Part shown: positions 9,532 through 17,370 of the stretch, one piece after another
Position numbering within the stretch: the stretch's first letter is position 1
How the letters are laid out: the number at the start of each line of letters is the position of its first letter
Origin: Lewinellaceae bacterium
GTDB lineage: Bacteria > Bacteroidota > Bacteroidia > Chitinophagales > Saprospiraceae
NCBI GenBank assembly: GCA_020636215.1
Contig: JACJYG010000005.1
Location: 620,001-684,000 of the forward strand
Reading direction: 5' to 3'
Length of the DNA: 64,000 bases
Notes under the pieces: model-generated
What the model saw: only the letters and a program-made list of their open reading frames with translations
Database searches by the model: none
What the model was told of the DNA's origin: nothing
Position numbers and translations under genes: made by a program

Positions 9532-10122
9532 TCAACCCGCTGATTCTTCCACGCCCGAATACCCGGCCTGTTCCAGTAAATCCTGCAGGCGTTTTTTGGC
9601 AAGAATGAGCTGCGATTTTGAAGTATTGATGCTGATCTCAAGTATTTCGGCAATCTCGCGATGCTTGTACCCTTCCAGTACGTAAAGGTTGAATACCGTT
9701 CTGTACCCGGTGGGGAGTTGGTCCAACAGTTTAAGTATATCCTGGGCCGCTAGTTCATCCACGACTCTTGATGGAGTGGCAGGAGGATCAATGGCGCTAA
9801 TTTCCACTGTCATATTAAAATTATGACGGCGTCGGAGGAACATTAAAGCTTCATTGACGACGATGCGGCGAATCCAGCCTTCGAAACTGCCCAGTCCATG
9901 GTATTGGCCGATATTGGTTAACACTTTGAAGAATGCTTCAATCAGTACGTCTTCTGCCTCTTCCCTGGTTTTGACGTAGCGCAGGCAAACGCCGAACATG
10001 GCCGGGGAATAACGGTCGTACAACAACCGCTGAGCGATCCGGTCATTGTTTTTGCAAGCTTCTACGAGCTCTTGTTCCGTCACAGGCAGTTTTTTCCGGT
10101 TGATCACTTTCATTCTATTCAT
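9532..10122 (-). CDS. ECF-type RNA polymerase sigma factor
   Basis: The 196-residue protein has region 2 (RLLYDRYSPAMFGVCLRYVK, then EEAEDVLIEAFFKVL) and region 4 (LPTGYRTVFNLYVLEGYKHREIAE with a helix-turn-helix IAEILEISINTSKSQLILAK). ATG codons at 10122 and 10113 are both usable; the longer is given. It directs transcription of an unknown regulon and is probably held by the membrane protein encoded just downstream. Confidence 0.9.
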   Translation of the reverse strand: MNRMKVINRKKLPVTEQELVEACKNNDRIAQRLLYDRYSPAMFGVCLRYVKTREEAEDVLIEAFFKVLTNIGQYHGLGSFEGWIRRIVVNEALMFLRRRHNFNMTVEISAIDPPATPSRVVDELAAQDILKLLDQLPTGYRTVFNLYVLEGYKHREIAEILEISINTSKSQLILAKKRLQDLLEQAGYSGVEESAG

Positions 10123-10219
10123 TACAGATGCAAATAAAGGGTGTTTTGGTGGGCGTGTCGATGTTTTTCCTGCTTATAAATTTGAAGAGCAGGCATTTCG
10201 TTACCCTTTGAATCCAACT

Positions 10220-10630
10220 TCACCCGAGAAATCTTTCCCGCCATTCCGGCCTGGGTATCATGCATTGGCTTTTTTTTCCGAACCAACGGTATCGGTTTCG
10301 GGCCACCCAATCATAAACGGCATTTCGGAGGGGGCGGGGAAGAATGATGAAACCATACAACAGGGGCCAAAGCCCCGATAGGTATCGCACCGCCCGTAGG
10401 GCTGCGTCTGACTTCACGTACAATTGTTGTTCCTCAAGCAGTACTACTGTGTCTAAATCATCTGAATTTTTCTTGTGCTCAGCCAGTGATTTCCTGGCAA
10501 ACTCCGATTGAAGAGAAGCAAAGCGAAAAACAGCATTTGGATCGCGCCGGATGATGAATTGCACGGCTCCGTTGCAAAGATTACAGACGCCGTCGAAGAG
10601 TAAGATGGGATAGCCGGAAGTTTTTTTCAT
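10220..10630 (-). CDS. DCC-family thiol-disulfide oxidoreductase-like protein (DUF393)
   Basis: The DxxCxxC signature is FDGVCNLCNGAVQFIIRRD near the N-terminus, followed by FRFASLQSEFA and the SDAALRAVRYL segment of the family. The frame is open to 10759, but the extra 43 codons lie in a palindromic repeat, so the ATG at 10630 (MKKTSGYPILL) is chosen, giving 136 residues. The CxxC pair suggests thiol chemistry, but the reaction is not established for the family. Confidence 0.88.
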   Translation of the reverse strand: MKKTSGYPILLFDGVCNLCNGAVQFIIRRDPNAVFRFASLQSEFARKSLAEHKKNSDDLDTVVLLEEQQLYVKSDAALRAVRYLSGLWPLLYGFIILPRPLRNAVYDWVARNRYRWFGKKSQCMIPRPEWRERFLG

Positions 10631-10654
10631 GCCAGTAGAACGTAAAAAAGCTAA

Positions 10655-10817
10655 GAGCTTGTTCAAATTTCGTTTTTGGAGATGAAAACAGTCAATTTTT
10701 TGCTTAGACGAGGCGGCAAAATGGGAACGTACCCATAGGTACGAAGCCCATTTTGCCAACGAAGTATAAGCAGAAAAGGGGCGTTTTCAGCCCGAAGGAT
10801 GAAATTTGACCAAGCTC
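10655..10817. mobile_element. MITE-like palindromic element, 163 bp, with TAA target duplication
   Basis: The ends are near-perfect inverted repeats: GAGCTTGTTCAAATTT at 10655-10670 and AAATTTGACCAAGCTC at 10802-10817. Both are flanked by TAA (10652-10654 and 10818-10820), consistent with a 3-bp target duplication as made by IS5-like transposases. The interior is also palindromic: GGCAAAATGGG (10715-10725) pairs with CCCATTTTGCC (10747-10757), and CGTACC pairs with GGTACG around a CATA loop. There is no gene inside. It lies 24 bp upstream of the DCC-protein start and may affect its expression. Confidence 0.75.
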
Positions 10818-11038
10818 TAAGCCCAGTTTAGAAATGAATTTCAATTTTAGGGCCTTTCATTGCTGAAAAATGCATATATTAATTGCACTTCATAATTCTA
10901 CGAATTTTTTCCTTTCCAAAAAATCACATTTTTTCCCTCGAACGTATCGACTTCCGGATGGAACTTTTTTCTGAAAAACAGGCATCCTGAGTATCCTGTA
11001 ATCCAACGACTTTAGATTATTCACTCAAATACATGTTT

Positions 11039-13912
11039 ATGAAACAGCTGTTACTTATGGCCTTTGGGCTATTTCTGGCGATCAACCTGAACGCACAGCG
11101 TTCTGTTTCCGGTATGGTTACCGGTGAAGACGGAGACCCCCTGATCGGTGCAACCGTACTGGTAAAAGGCACAACGGCCGGTACGGTAACTGACCTTTCC
11201 GGCAAATATACGGTCAACGTACCGGAAGGGGGCACGGTACTGGTAGTCTCTTTTGTTGGATATGCAACGGAAGAGGTCCAGATCGGGAGCCAAAGCACTA
11301 TCGATGTCGTTCTGAAAACCGGCGAGGTGTTGGGCGAAGTCCTCGTTACGGGTTCGCGTGGGGCCGGCCGGACCAAACTCACCACTGCTGTACCGGTGGA
11401 TGTGCTGGACATAAAGGAGATCATGGGAGAGTCGCCTCAGATGAACATCAATCAGATCCTCAACTATGTGGCGCCCTCCTTTTCTTCCAACACTCAGACC
11501 ATTTCCGATGGTACGGACCACGTCGACCCGGCTTCTTTGCGTGGCCTGGGGCCCGACCAGGTGTTGGTGCTCATCAATGGAAAGCGCCGCCATACCAGTT
11601 CACTGGTCAATGTGAACGGCACCTTCGGCCGGGGTAATGTCGGTACAGACCTCAATGCCATTCCAACTGCGGCTATCGACCGTATCGAGATCCTGCGCGA
11701 TGGTGCTGCCGCCCAGTATGGTTCCGATGCCATCGCCGGGGTGATCAACATCATCCTGAAGGATAGCTACAACGAACTAATGGTCAGTTTTACCAACGGC
11801 GCCTACGCCTCGGAGGGTTCTAATTTTTTCACTGGCGGCCTGGATGGCGAGCAGTACGACCTTAGCCTCAACTATGGCTTGCCCGTAGGGGATAATGGCG
11901 GTTTTCTCAACTTTACCGGCAACTTTGAAAGCCGGGGCTGGACCAGCCGGATGAAGGAATATAGTGGCTCCATCTTCAATGCCTACAATGGTGTGGAGCG
12001 CCTGGCCGACGCCCAGGGCCTGGACATTAGCCGCCTGACCACTGAACAGATCCGCGATGTAGCGCAGAACCTTCCCTACCTTTCTGCGGAAGAAAAGGAC
12101 ATTATCAAGAATGCCGATGAAGCTACCCTGCACAAGCCAGATGCGGCAGTCAACCCGCTGTTTAAAAATGTCACGGAGGAAGAATTGAACGCCCGTGGCC
12201 TGGAGCGGACCGATTTCAACATGCGCGTCGGCCAATCGGAAATCCGCGGCGGCAAGTTTTTTATGAACTTCGAATACCCGGTTGGCCAAAATGCTGCCGT
12301 ATATGCTTTTGGCGGCCTGAGTGCGCGCGACGGCCTGGCCACCGGCTTCTACCGTTTGCCCAACCAGGAACGCACCTATTCGCCGGCCTTTCCCAACGGT
12401 TTCCTGCCGGAGATACATACTGATGTGCTCGACCAGTCTGTCGCGGTTGGCATTCGTGGCAAGGTCAAGGGGTGGGAGACAGACTTCAGCAATACCTTTG
12501 GCCGCAATAGCTTCCGCTACAATATTCGGAATACCAACAACGCCACCCTGCAGAATGCGACTCCTTTCGAGTTTGATGCCGGTGGCTTTGCGTTTGTCCA
12601 GAATACGACCAATTTCGACCTGCGCCGCTACTATGACGATATACTCTCCGGCCTAAACATAGCCTTTGGCGCCGAATACCGCCTGGAAGGCTATAGCATC
12701 AATGCCGGAAATGAGGATTCTTACGCCAATTACGACGTCAACGGCGAAGTGGTGACGCCTACTACGCCGGATTCGCAGCTGGTCCGGGATTTCTTCGGCC
12801 GTGGCCGTCCCGGTGGCGCCCAGGTATTCCCTGGTTTCCGCCCCGATAACGAGCTGAATGAATTGCGTAACAGCGCTGCCGGTTATGTGGATATCGAAGC
12901 CGACCTGACGGACGCCTTCATGGTGAATGTTGCCGGCCGGTACGAAAACTACAGTGACTTCGGTTCAACTTCCAACGTAAAAGCAGCGGCCCGTTATAAG
13001 GTGGGCAGCAATTTGTCTTTCCGGGCGGCGGCCAGCACCGGCTTCCGGGCTCCGTCTCTGGCGCAGATATACTTCAACTCTACTTCCACCCTTTTCGTCG
13101 ATGGCGTGCCATTCGAAGTTGGCACATTCTCCAACAACTCGCGTATTGCCCGTATTCTGGGTATTCCGAGGCTGAAAGAGGAAACCTCGGTCAGTTTCTC
13201 GGCTGGTTTTACGGCCGTAATTCCCTCTGCCAATCTGGATATTACGGTGGATGCTTTCCAGGTGGATATTGATGACCGCGTGGTGCTGACCGGCCAGTTC
13301 GCTCCGGGCGATAATGCGGAATTGCAAAAGCTTTTTGCCCAGGCCAATGCTGAGCGGGCAACTTTTTTTGCCAATGCAATCGATACCCGGACACAGGGCA
13401 TCGATGTGGTCCTTTCTCATAATGCCCGCCTGGGGGCCAACGCGACGCTGCGCACCAGCCTGGCGGCTACCTTCTTCAAAACGGAACAGCAGGGGGATGT
13501 AAAAACCTCTCCGGAACTGGAACCGGTGAAGGATACCTACTTTGATGAAACGAGCCGGATCTTCCTGGAAGAAGCTGTGCCGCGCACCAAAGCGAACCTG
13601 ACCTTCAGCCTTAATGCAGGCAAGTTCTCAGCCTTCCTTCGCAACGTTTATTTCGGCGAGGTGACGGAGGCCACCAATACTTTGGCGAACCAGCAGGTAT
13701 TCGGCGCCAAAGTGGTGACCGACCTGTCTGTAGGCTACCAATTGTTACAAGGCCTGCGCCTGAGTATCGGCGCCAACAACCTACTGGATGTCTATCCGGA
13801 TGAGAGTATCCCTGCCAACCAGGGGTCGGCGCAGTTCCTGTACTCCCGTCGTTCTCAGCAGTTCGGCTTCCAGGGGCGCTTCATCTTCGCCCGCCTGGCG
13901 CTGAACCTATAG
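11039..13912 (+). CDS. TonB-dependent outer-membrane receptor with carboxypeptidase-like N-terminal domain
   Basis: The ATG at 11039 starts a signal peptide (MKQLLLMAFGLFLAINLNAQ); an ATG at 11033 would add two residues. Residues about 22-95 form the CarboxypepD_reg-like domain (GEDGDPLIGATVLVKGTTAG). A plug domain follows (SLRGLGPDQVLVLINGKRRH, IERIEILRDGAAAQYGSDAI-like segment) and then a 22-strand barrel. No SusD gene is adjacent, so it is probably not a glycan SusC but a receptor for a siderophore, vitamin or other small ligand. A good terminator follows. Confidence 0.92.
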   Translation: MKQLLLMAFGLFLAINLNAQRSVSGMVTGEDGDPLIGATVLVKGTTAGTVTDLSGKYTVNVPEGGTVLVVSFVGYATEEVQIGSQSTIDVVLKTGEVLGEVLVTGSRGAGRTKLTTAVPVDVLDIKEIMGESPQMNINQILNYVAPSFSSNTQTISDGTDHVDPASLRGLGPDQVLVLINGKRRHTSSLVNVNGTFGRGNVGTDLNAIPTAAIDRIEILRDGAAAQYGSDAIAGVINIILKDSYNELMVSFTNGAYASEGSNFFTGGLDGEQYDLSLNYGLPVGDNGGFLNFTGNFESRGWTSRMKEYSGSIFNAYNGVERLADAQGLDISRLTTEQIRDVAQNLPYLSAEEKDIIKNADEATLHKPDAAVNPLFKNVTEEELNARGLERTDFNMRVGQSEIRGGKFFMNFEYPVGQNAAVYAFGGLSARDGLATGFYRLPNQERTYSPAFPNGFLPEIHTDVLDQSVAVGIRGKVKGWETDFSNTFGRNSFRYNIRNTNNATLQNATPFEFDAGGFAFVQNTTNFDLRRYYDDILSGLNIAFGAEYRLEGYSINAGNEDSYANYDVNGEVVTPTTPDSQLVRDFFGRGRPGGAQVFPGFRPDNELNELRNSAAGYVDIEADLTDAFMVNVAGRYENYSDFGSTSNVKAAARYKVGSNLSFRAAASTGFRAPSLAQIYFNSTSTLFVDGVPFEVGTFSNNSRIARILGIPRLKEETSVSFSAGFTAVIPSANLDITVDAFQVDIDDRVVLTGQFAPGDNAELQKLFAQANAERATFFANAIDTRTQGIDVVLSHNARLGANATLRTSLAATFFKTEQQGDVKTSPELEPVKDTYFDETSRIFLEEAVPRTKANLTFSLNAGKFSAFLRNVYFGEVTEATNTLANQQVFGAKVVTDLSVGYQLLQGLRLSIGANNLLDVYPDESIPANQGSAQFLYSRRSQQFGFQGRFIFARLALNL

Positions 13913-13949
13913 GTTCCTCTTGAGGCTGATGCCTTATTTATAATGATGG

Positions 13950-13987
13950 GCCCTTCCAGATTTTCTGTTTGGAAGGGCTCGTTTTTT
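13950..13987 (+). terminator. Rho-independent terminator after the TonB receptor gene
   Basis: A perfect 9-bp stem, GCCCTTCCA (13950-13958) with TGGAAGGGC (13970-13978), is followed by a T run at 13982-13987. It lies 37 bp after the receptor stop codon. Confidence 0.9.
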
Positions 13988-14296
13988 CGTTAAAAAATTC
14001 TTTTTCATGGGAATGCAGGCTAATAAAGTTACCTTTGAGTGGGTAAAGAAAGAATTGTTAAATTTAGATGTTGAATGCGCGCCCTGTCCAAAAAACAGTT
14101 TGGAGATAGGGTGATAAGCGGAAAACCGGCATCATATAAATGTCTAACGCACTCAGCAATTCATTTTTTGGCATTCCAAGCCCCTCGTTTAGCACTTCTC
14201 AAAGAATAATCACCACCACTAAAATGCTTGTTAACATCAATATAGCGCATATGCTAGGATGCTATCTTTTATTCAATTCAAACCAAATTTAAAGTA
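13988..14296. other. Non-coding stretch upstream of START-domain gene
   Basis: No gene was seen. It presumably holds the promoter of the next gene. TACCTTTG at 14032-14039 fits the Bacteroidota TAnnTTTG box, but that implies a leader of about 250 bases. TATCTTTT near 14262 is a closer, weaker alternative. Confidence 0.4.
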
Positions 14297-14950
14297 ATGA
14301 AGCACTTATGGTTTATTGTATCGCTGGCTGGAATGGCCTGGCCTGCGGGCGGGCCCTCGCATACTCCTGCAGATACTTCCACCTTATTGCCTGTGGCGGA
14401 GGACAATTTTAAGCTGGTCAAAGTGGATGGGGCTGTGAGCTTGTACGAGCGTTGGCTGGAGGTGGAACCTGGCCGGGAGGCTCGGGAAATGAAAGCGGAA
14501 TTTACAGCGCCGGGCGACCCTGATGAAGTGGTGGCTTTGTTGCGTAATGAAGTTAAGGCCATGGAATGGATGCGCCGGGCCGGCGCCTGCAGGATTATGG
14601 CAGACGGATCCGCCCAATCCTGGCTGTCCTACGTACGCTACGATATCCCTTGGCCGGTTAGCGACCAGGACTGCCTGTTGCGGTATGAGCTTAAAAAAAC
14701 AGGAAACCAGATACATATTCCCTTTCGGTCAGCTATCGACGACAAAATCCCTCCTAAATCAAAGGTAAAGCGCATGAAAGGTATTACCGGGTCCTGGTTG
14801 CTGGAACCGCAAGCCGGTAATAAGACTTATGTTACCTATACCATCATGACTACCGAAAAGCCCACGCTGCCCCGTTGGATTACTGATCCGCTCGTGCAAG
14901 GTAACCTATTGGATACGATGAACGCCTTCCGGTCCCAGTTGAAGGGATAG
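14297..14950 (+). CDS. START/SRPBCC-fold lipid-binding domain protein, exported
   Basis: The 217-residue protein begins with a hydrophobic signal-like segment (MKHLWFIVSLAGMAWPAGG). The rest matches bacterial START-like domains: ELVKVDGAVSLYERWLEV-like entry, the DIPWPVSDQD motif near residue 120, GSWLLEP and the C-terminal helix. START domains enclose a hydrophobic ligand. It stands alone between two intergenic gaps, so the ligand cannot be inferred. Confidence 0.75.
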   Translation: MKHLWFIVSLAGMAWPAGGPSHTPADTSTLLPVAEDNFKLVKVDGAVSLYERWLEVEPGREAREMKAEFTAPGDPDEVVALLRNEVKAMEWMRRAGACRIMADGSAQSWLSYVRYDIPWPVSDQDCLLRYELKKTGNQIHIPFRSAIDDKIPPKSKVKRMKGITGSWLLEPQAGNKTYVTYTIMTTEKPTLPRWITDPLVQGNLLDTMNAFRSQLKG

Positions 14951-15189
14951 GCCTCAGTAGGCCAGCATTAGCAATTTTGTCGGCTAGATTGTCTTTTTTC
15001 AAAGGAAAAACCTTCTTGTTCTTCCACAATTTGGGTATCTTTAATTTTAGCCAATCATCATCACATTCAATGGAAGGCCATTTTTAGGCCGCTTTATTTG
15101 CAGGCAACAAATACACTTAGTTTGCTGTGCCCTCTCCTAGCCGATTTCAACCAAAGCAGAAATTCAATTGATCACTAAAACTTTATATT

Positions 15190-16260
15190 ATGGTTAACAT
15201 TTACAGAGTTTTTGTAATGCTTTTGGTCGTTCTGCCCATTTCCCTTGCGGCGCAGCTATTGGTGGACACCCTTGTTTATGAAAACTTTCAAGGCAATTGG
15301 CCGGAACGTACGCTTCAGTTTTACGATGAAGACGCCTACGGCTCCGACAGCATTTGGATCAACCTGGATATTGACGGGGCGGAGAATGCGCAAAATAACC
15401 CCCAGGATTGGTATATCAGCCTGGATTTTGCCTCTCCGGATTCTATTCCTGCCTCGGACACCAACTTCGTGGCGGCCAGCGTCTCCTGGATGAACGATTT
15501 TACCATTCAGAACCTCAACTGGATGGTTCTGCCTCCTGTAGTGGTCGGTGAAGAGGACGTAACTACGCTGTACTGGAAATCGGCTCCCTACCAGGGGCCG
15601 CGGTATGTGGATGGCTACAAGGTGTTGCTTTCCACTACCGAGGTCGATCCCTTTTTTGATTCTTATACCGATACCTTATTTGTGGCGGCAGAGATGATCC
15701 CTCCGCTGCCCAATGGCTCCAGTGATCCGGCTATTAATGCCCTAAATGTGGATAGTTTTAATTTTTCCATGGGGTATGTCCATGCCGACCGCTATACCCT
15801 GGAAGAGTATTATTATCTCGATCAACCTGGTGATAATCTTTATGTAGGAGTCCTTGAGCCGCATAGTGTGAGCCTGGAGGATTATCATGGCCAGACGGTC
15901 TATATCGCTTTCCTGCATGACTCTTTTGATGACAACATTGTTTCAGTGGATGACATCTTGGTGGTTAAAGAAATTATTGATGCTACAAAAGGACCGGAAC
16001 TGGAAAATATCCGGTTGATGACCTATCCCAACCCGGTTGACAATTATCTCCTGGTCAGGTTCTGGTTGGAATCTCCCGCCGAGGTACAACTGGAACTGTA
16101 TGATATGAACGGCAAACGCATGCTGTCCATGAATGGGCAGGGCCGTGTAGTAGGGGACCAAAACCTGCAGCTCGACCTTCGCCGCCTGCCGGCCGGCGCC
16201 TACAATCTGGTGTTGAACCTCGATGGAGCTAAGTATACCCGGAAGGTGGTCCGGAGGTAA
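15190..16260 (+). CDS. T9SS-sorted secreted protein with choice-of-anchor J-like domain
   Basis: Residues 1-21 are a signal peptide ending LAAQ. The centre (IYIAFLHDSFDDNIVSVDD-type motif, SWMNDFTIQNLNWM) resembles the choice-of-anchor J jelly-roll fold. The last 80 residues are a type A T9SS sorting domain: MTYPNPVDNYLLVRF, LYDMNGKRML, LPAGAYNLVL and the basic end. The protein is therefore exported by T9SS to the surface or medium. TATCTTTA near 15039 may be its promoter box. Function is unknown. Confidence 0.8.
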   Translation: MVNIYRVFVMLLVVLPISLAAQLLVDTLVYENFQGNWPERTLQFYDEDAYGSDSIWINLDIDGAENAQNNPQDWYISLDFASPDSIPASDTNFVAASVSWMNDFTIQNLNWMVLPPVVVGEEDVTTLYWKSAPYQGPRYVDGYKVLLSTTEVDPFFDSYTDTLFVAAEMIPPLPNGSSDPAINALNVDSFNFSMGYVHADRYTLEEYYYLDQPGDNLYVGVLEPHSVSLEDYHGQTVYIAFLHDSFDDNIVSVDDILVVKEIIDATKGPELENIRLMTYPNPVDNYLLVRFWLESPAEVQLELYDMNGKRMLSMNGQGRVVGDQNLQLDLRRLPAGAYNLVLNLDGAKYTRKVVRR

Positions 16261-16288
16261 GCCAGGCTTGCGGAATGGAATGGGTAAA

Positions 16289-16330
16289 TGCGAGAATGCG
16301 AGAATGTGAGAATGCGAGAATGTGAGAATG
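16289..16330. repeat. 8-bp tandem repeat, TGCGAGAA type
   Basis: About five units of TGCGAGAA/TGTGAGAA lie just after the T9SS cargo gene. The same unit recurs in a longer array at 23521-23694. No spacers separate the units, so this is not CRISPR. Confidence 0.9.
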
Positions 16331-16350
16331 GCAAAATGATTATTACATTT

Positions 16351-16390
16351 AAGCATTTAAGCATTTAAGCATTTAAGCATTTAAGCATTT
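16351..16390. repeat. 8-bp tandem repeat, five copies of AAGCATTT
   Basis: Five perfect units end 11 bp before the ATG of the OpuB ATPase gene, where a ribosome binding site would be expected. Copy-number change would move the promoter relative to the start codon. Confidence 0.95.
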
Positions 16391-16401
16391 ATTCATTCAC
16401 C

Positions 16402-17370
16402 ATGATCGAAGCCCGGGGCCTCACCAAACATTTCGGCAATTTCACTGCTGTTCACGAGTTATCCTTTCGCCTGGAGGAAGGGGACACCCTGATGTTGATC
16501 GGCCCAAGCGGTTGTGGAAAAACGACTACGCTAAAGATGATCAACCGCCTGATCGCGCCGAGTGCAGGAGCAGTTTTTGTAGATGGCCGCAACATTCTGG
16601 AGCAGCCGGTGGAGGCGATGCGCCGCCGAATGGGTTATGTTATTCAGGATATCGGACTTTTTCCCCACTATACCGTTGCTGAAAATATTGGGGTGGTTCC
16701 GCGCTTGTTGAAGTGGAAGCCGGCGCGAATACAGGAGCGGGTAGGGGTATTGCTGGAACAATTGGGATTGCCGCCGGCCGAGTATGCCCACAAATACCCC
16801 CACCAGTTGAGTGGTGGGCAGCAGCAACGCGTCGGTATTGCCCGCGCCCTTGCTGCAGAGCCTCCCATTGTACTAATGGATGAACCCTTTGGCGCCCTCG
16901 ACCCCCTCACGCGCCAACAAGCCCGCCGCGACTTTCGGGAGATCGAGGAACTGAGGTCAAAGACGGTAATTATGGTCACCCATGATATCGAGGAAGCTTT
17001 TGAGATGGGCAGCTTTATTGGCCTGCTCGACAAAGGGGAAATGCAGCAATTGGGGCGCCCACAGGAACTGCTGCTCCAACCGGCCAACGATTTTGTCCGG
17101 GCCTTTCTCGCTGAAAAGGCGGCCCAGCTAGAGTTGCAGGCCGTTACACTGGCGGATGTCTTTCCGGAGCTATCCATTGGAGAACGGCCGGATGGCATAT
17201 TCCTGGAAATTCCATCCGAAACGCCCCTACTACAGGCGCTCTACCAACTGGCCCGACAGGGGGCGGCAACCGTTGTTGGATTGACGGCTCACCATGGCCA
17301 GGATCGCTGGTTTCAACTCGACGCCCTGTTTGAACTTTTCCGGAAAACCCTCAGGAGATGGAACAATTGA
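16402..17370 (+). CDS. Osmolyte (glycine betaine/choline-type) ABC transporter ATP-binding protein, OpuBA-like
   Basis: The 322-residue protein has the Walker A GPSGCGKTT (residues about 34-42), Q-loop VIQDIGLFPH, signature LSGGQQQRVGIARAL, Walker B IVLMDEPFGALD and the switch His in MVTHDIEEA. The C-terminal 90 residues form a degenerate regulatory domain in the position of the CBS domains of OpuA/OpuBA. It energises uptake by the fused permease/binding protein encoded next; the genes overlap by 13 bp. Substrate class is inferred from the partner. Confidence 0.92.
   Translation: MIEARGLTKHFGNFTAVHELSFRLEEGDTLMLIGPSGCGKTTTLKMINRLIAPSAGAVFVDGRNILEQPVEAMRRRMGYVIQDIGLFPHYTVAENIGVVPRLLKWKPARIQERVGVLLEQLGLPPAEYAHKYPHQLSGGQQQRVGIARALAAEPPIVLMDEPFGALDPLTRQQARRDFREIEELRSKTVIMVTHDIEEAFEMGSFIGLLDKGEMQQLGRPQELLLQPANDFVRAFLAEKAAQLELQAVTLADVFPELSIGERPDGIFLEIPSETPLLQALYQLARQGAATVVGLTAHHGQDRWFQLDALFELFRKTLRRWNN

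Noticed and set aside
10631..10759. N-terminal extension of the DCC-family protein
   Set aside because: The extra codons lie mostly within the palindromic element, and the internal ATG at 10630 starts exactly at the conserved domain.
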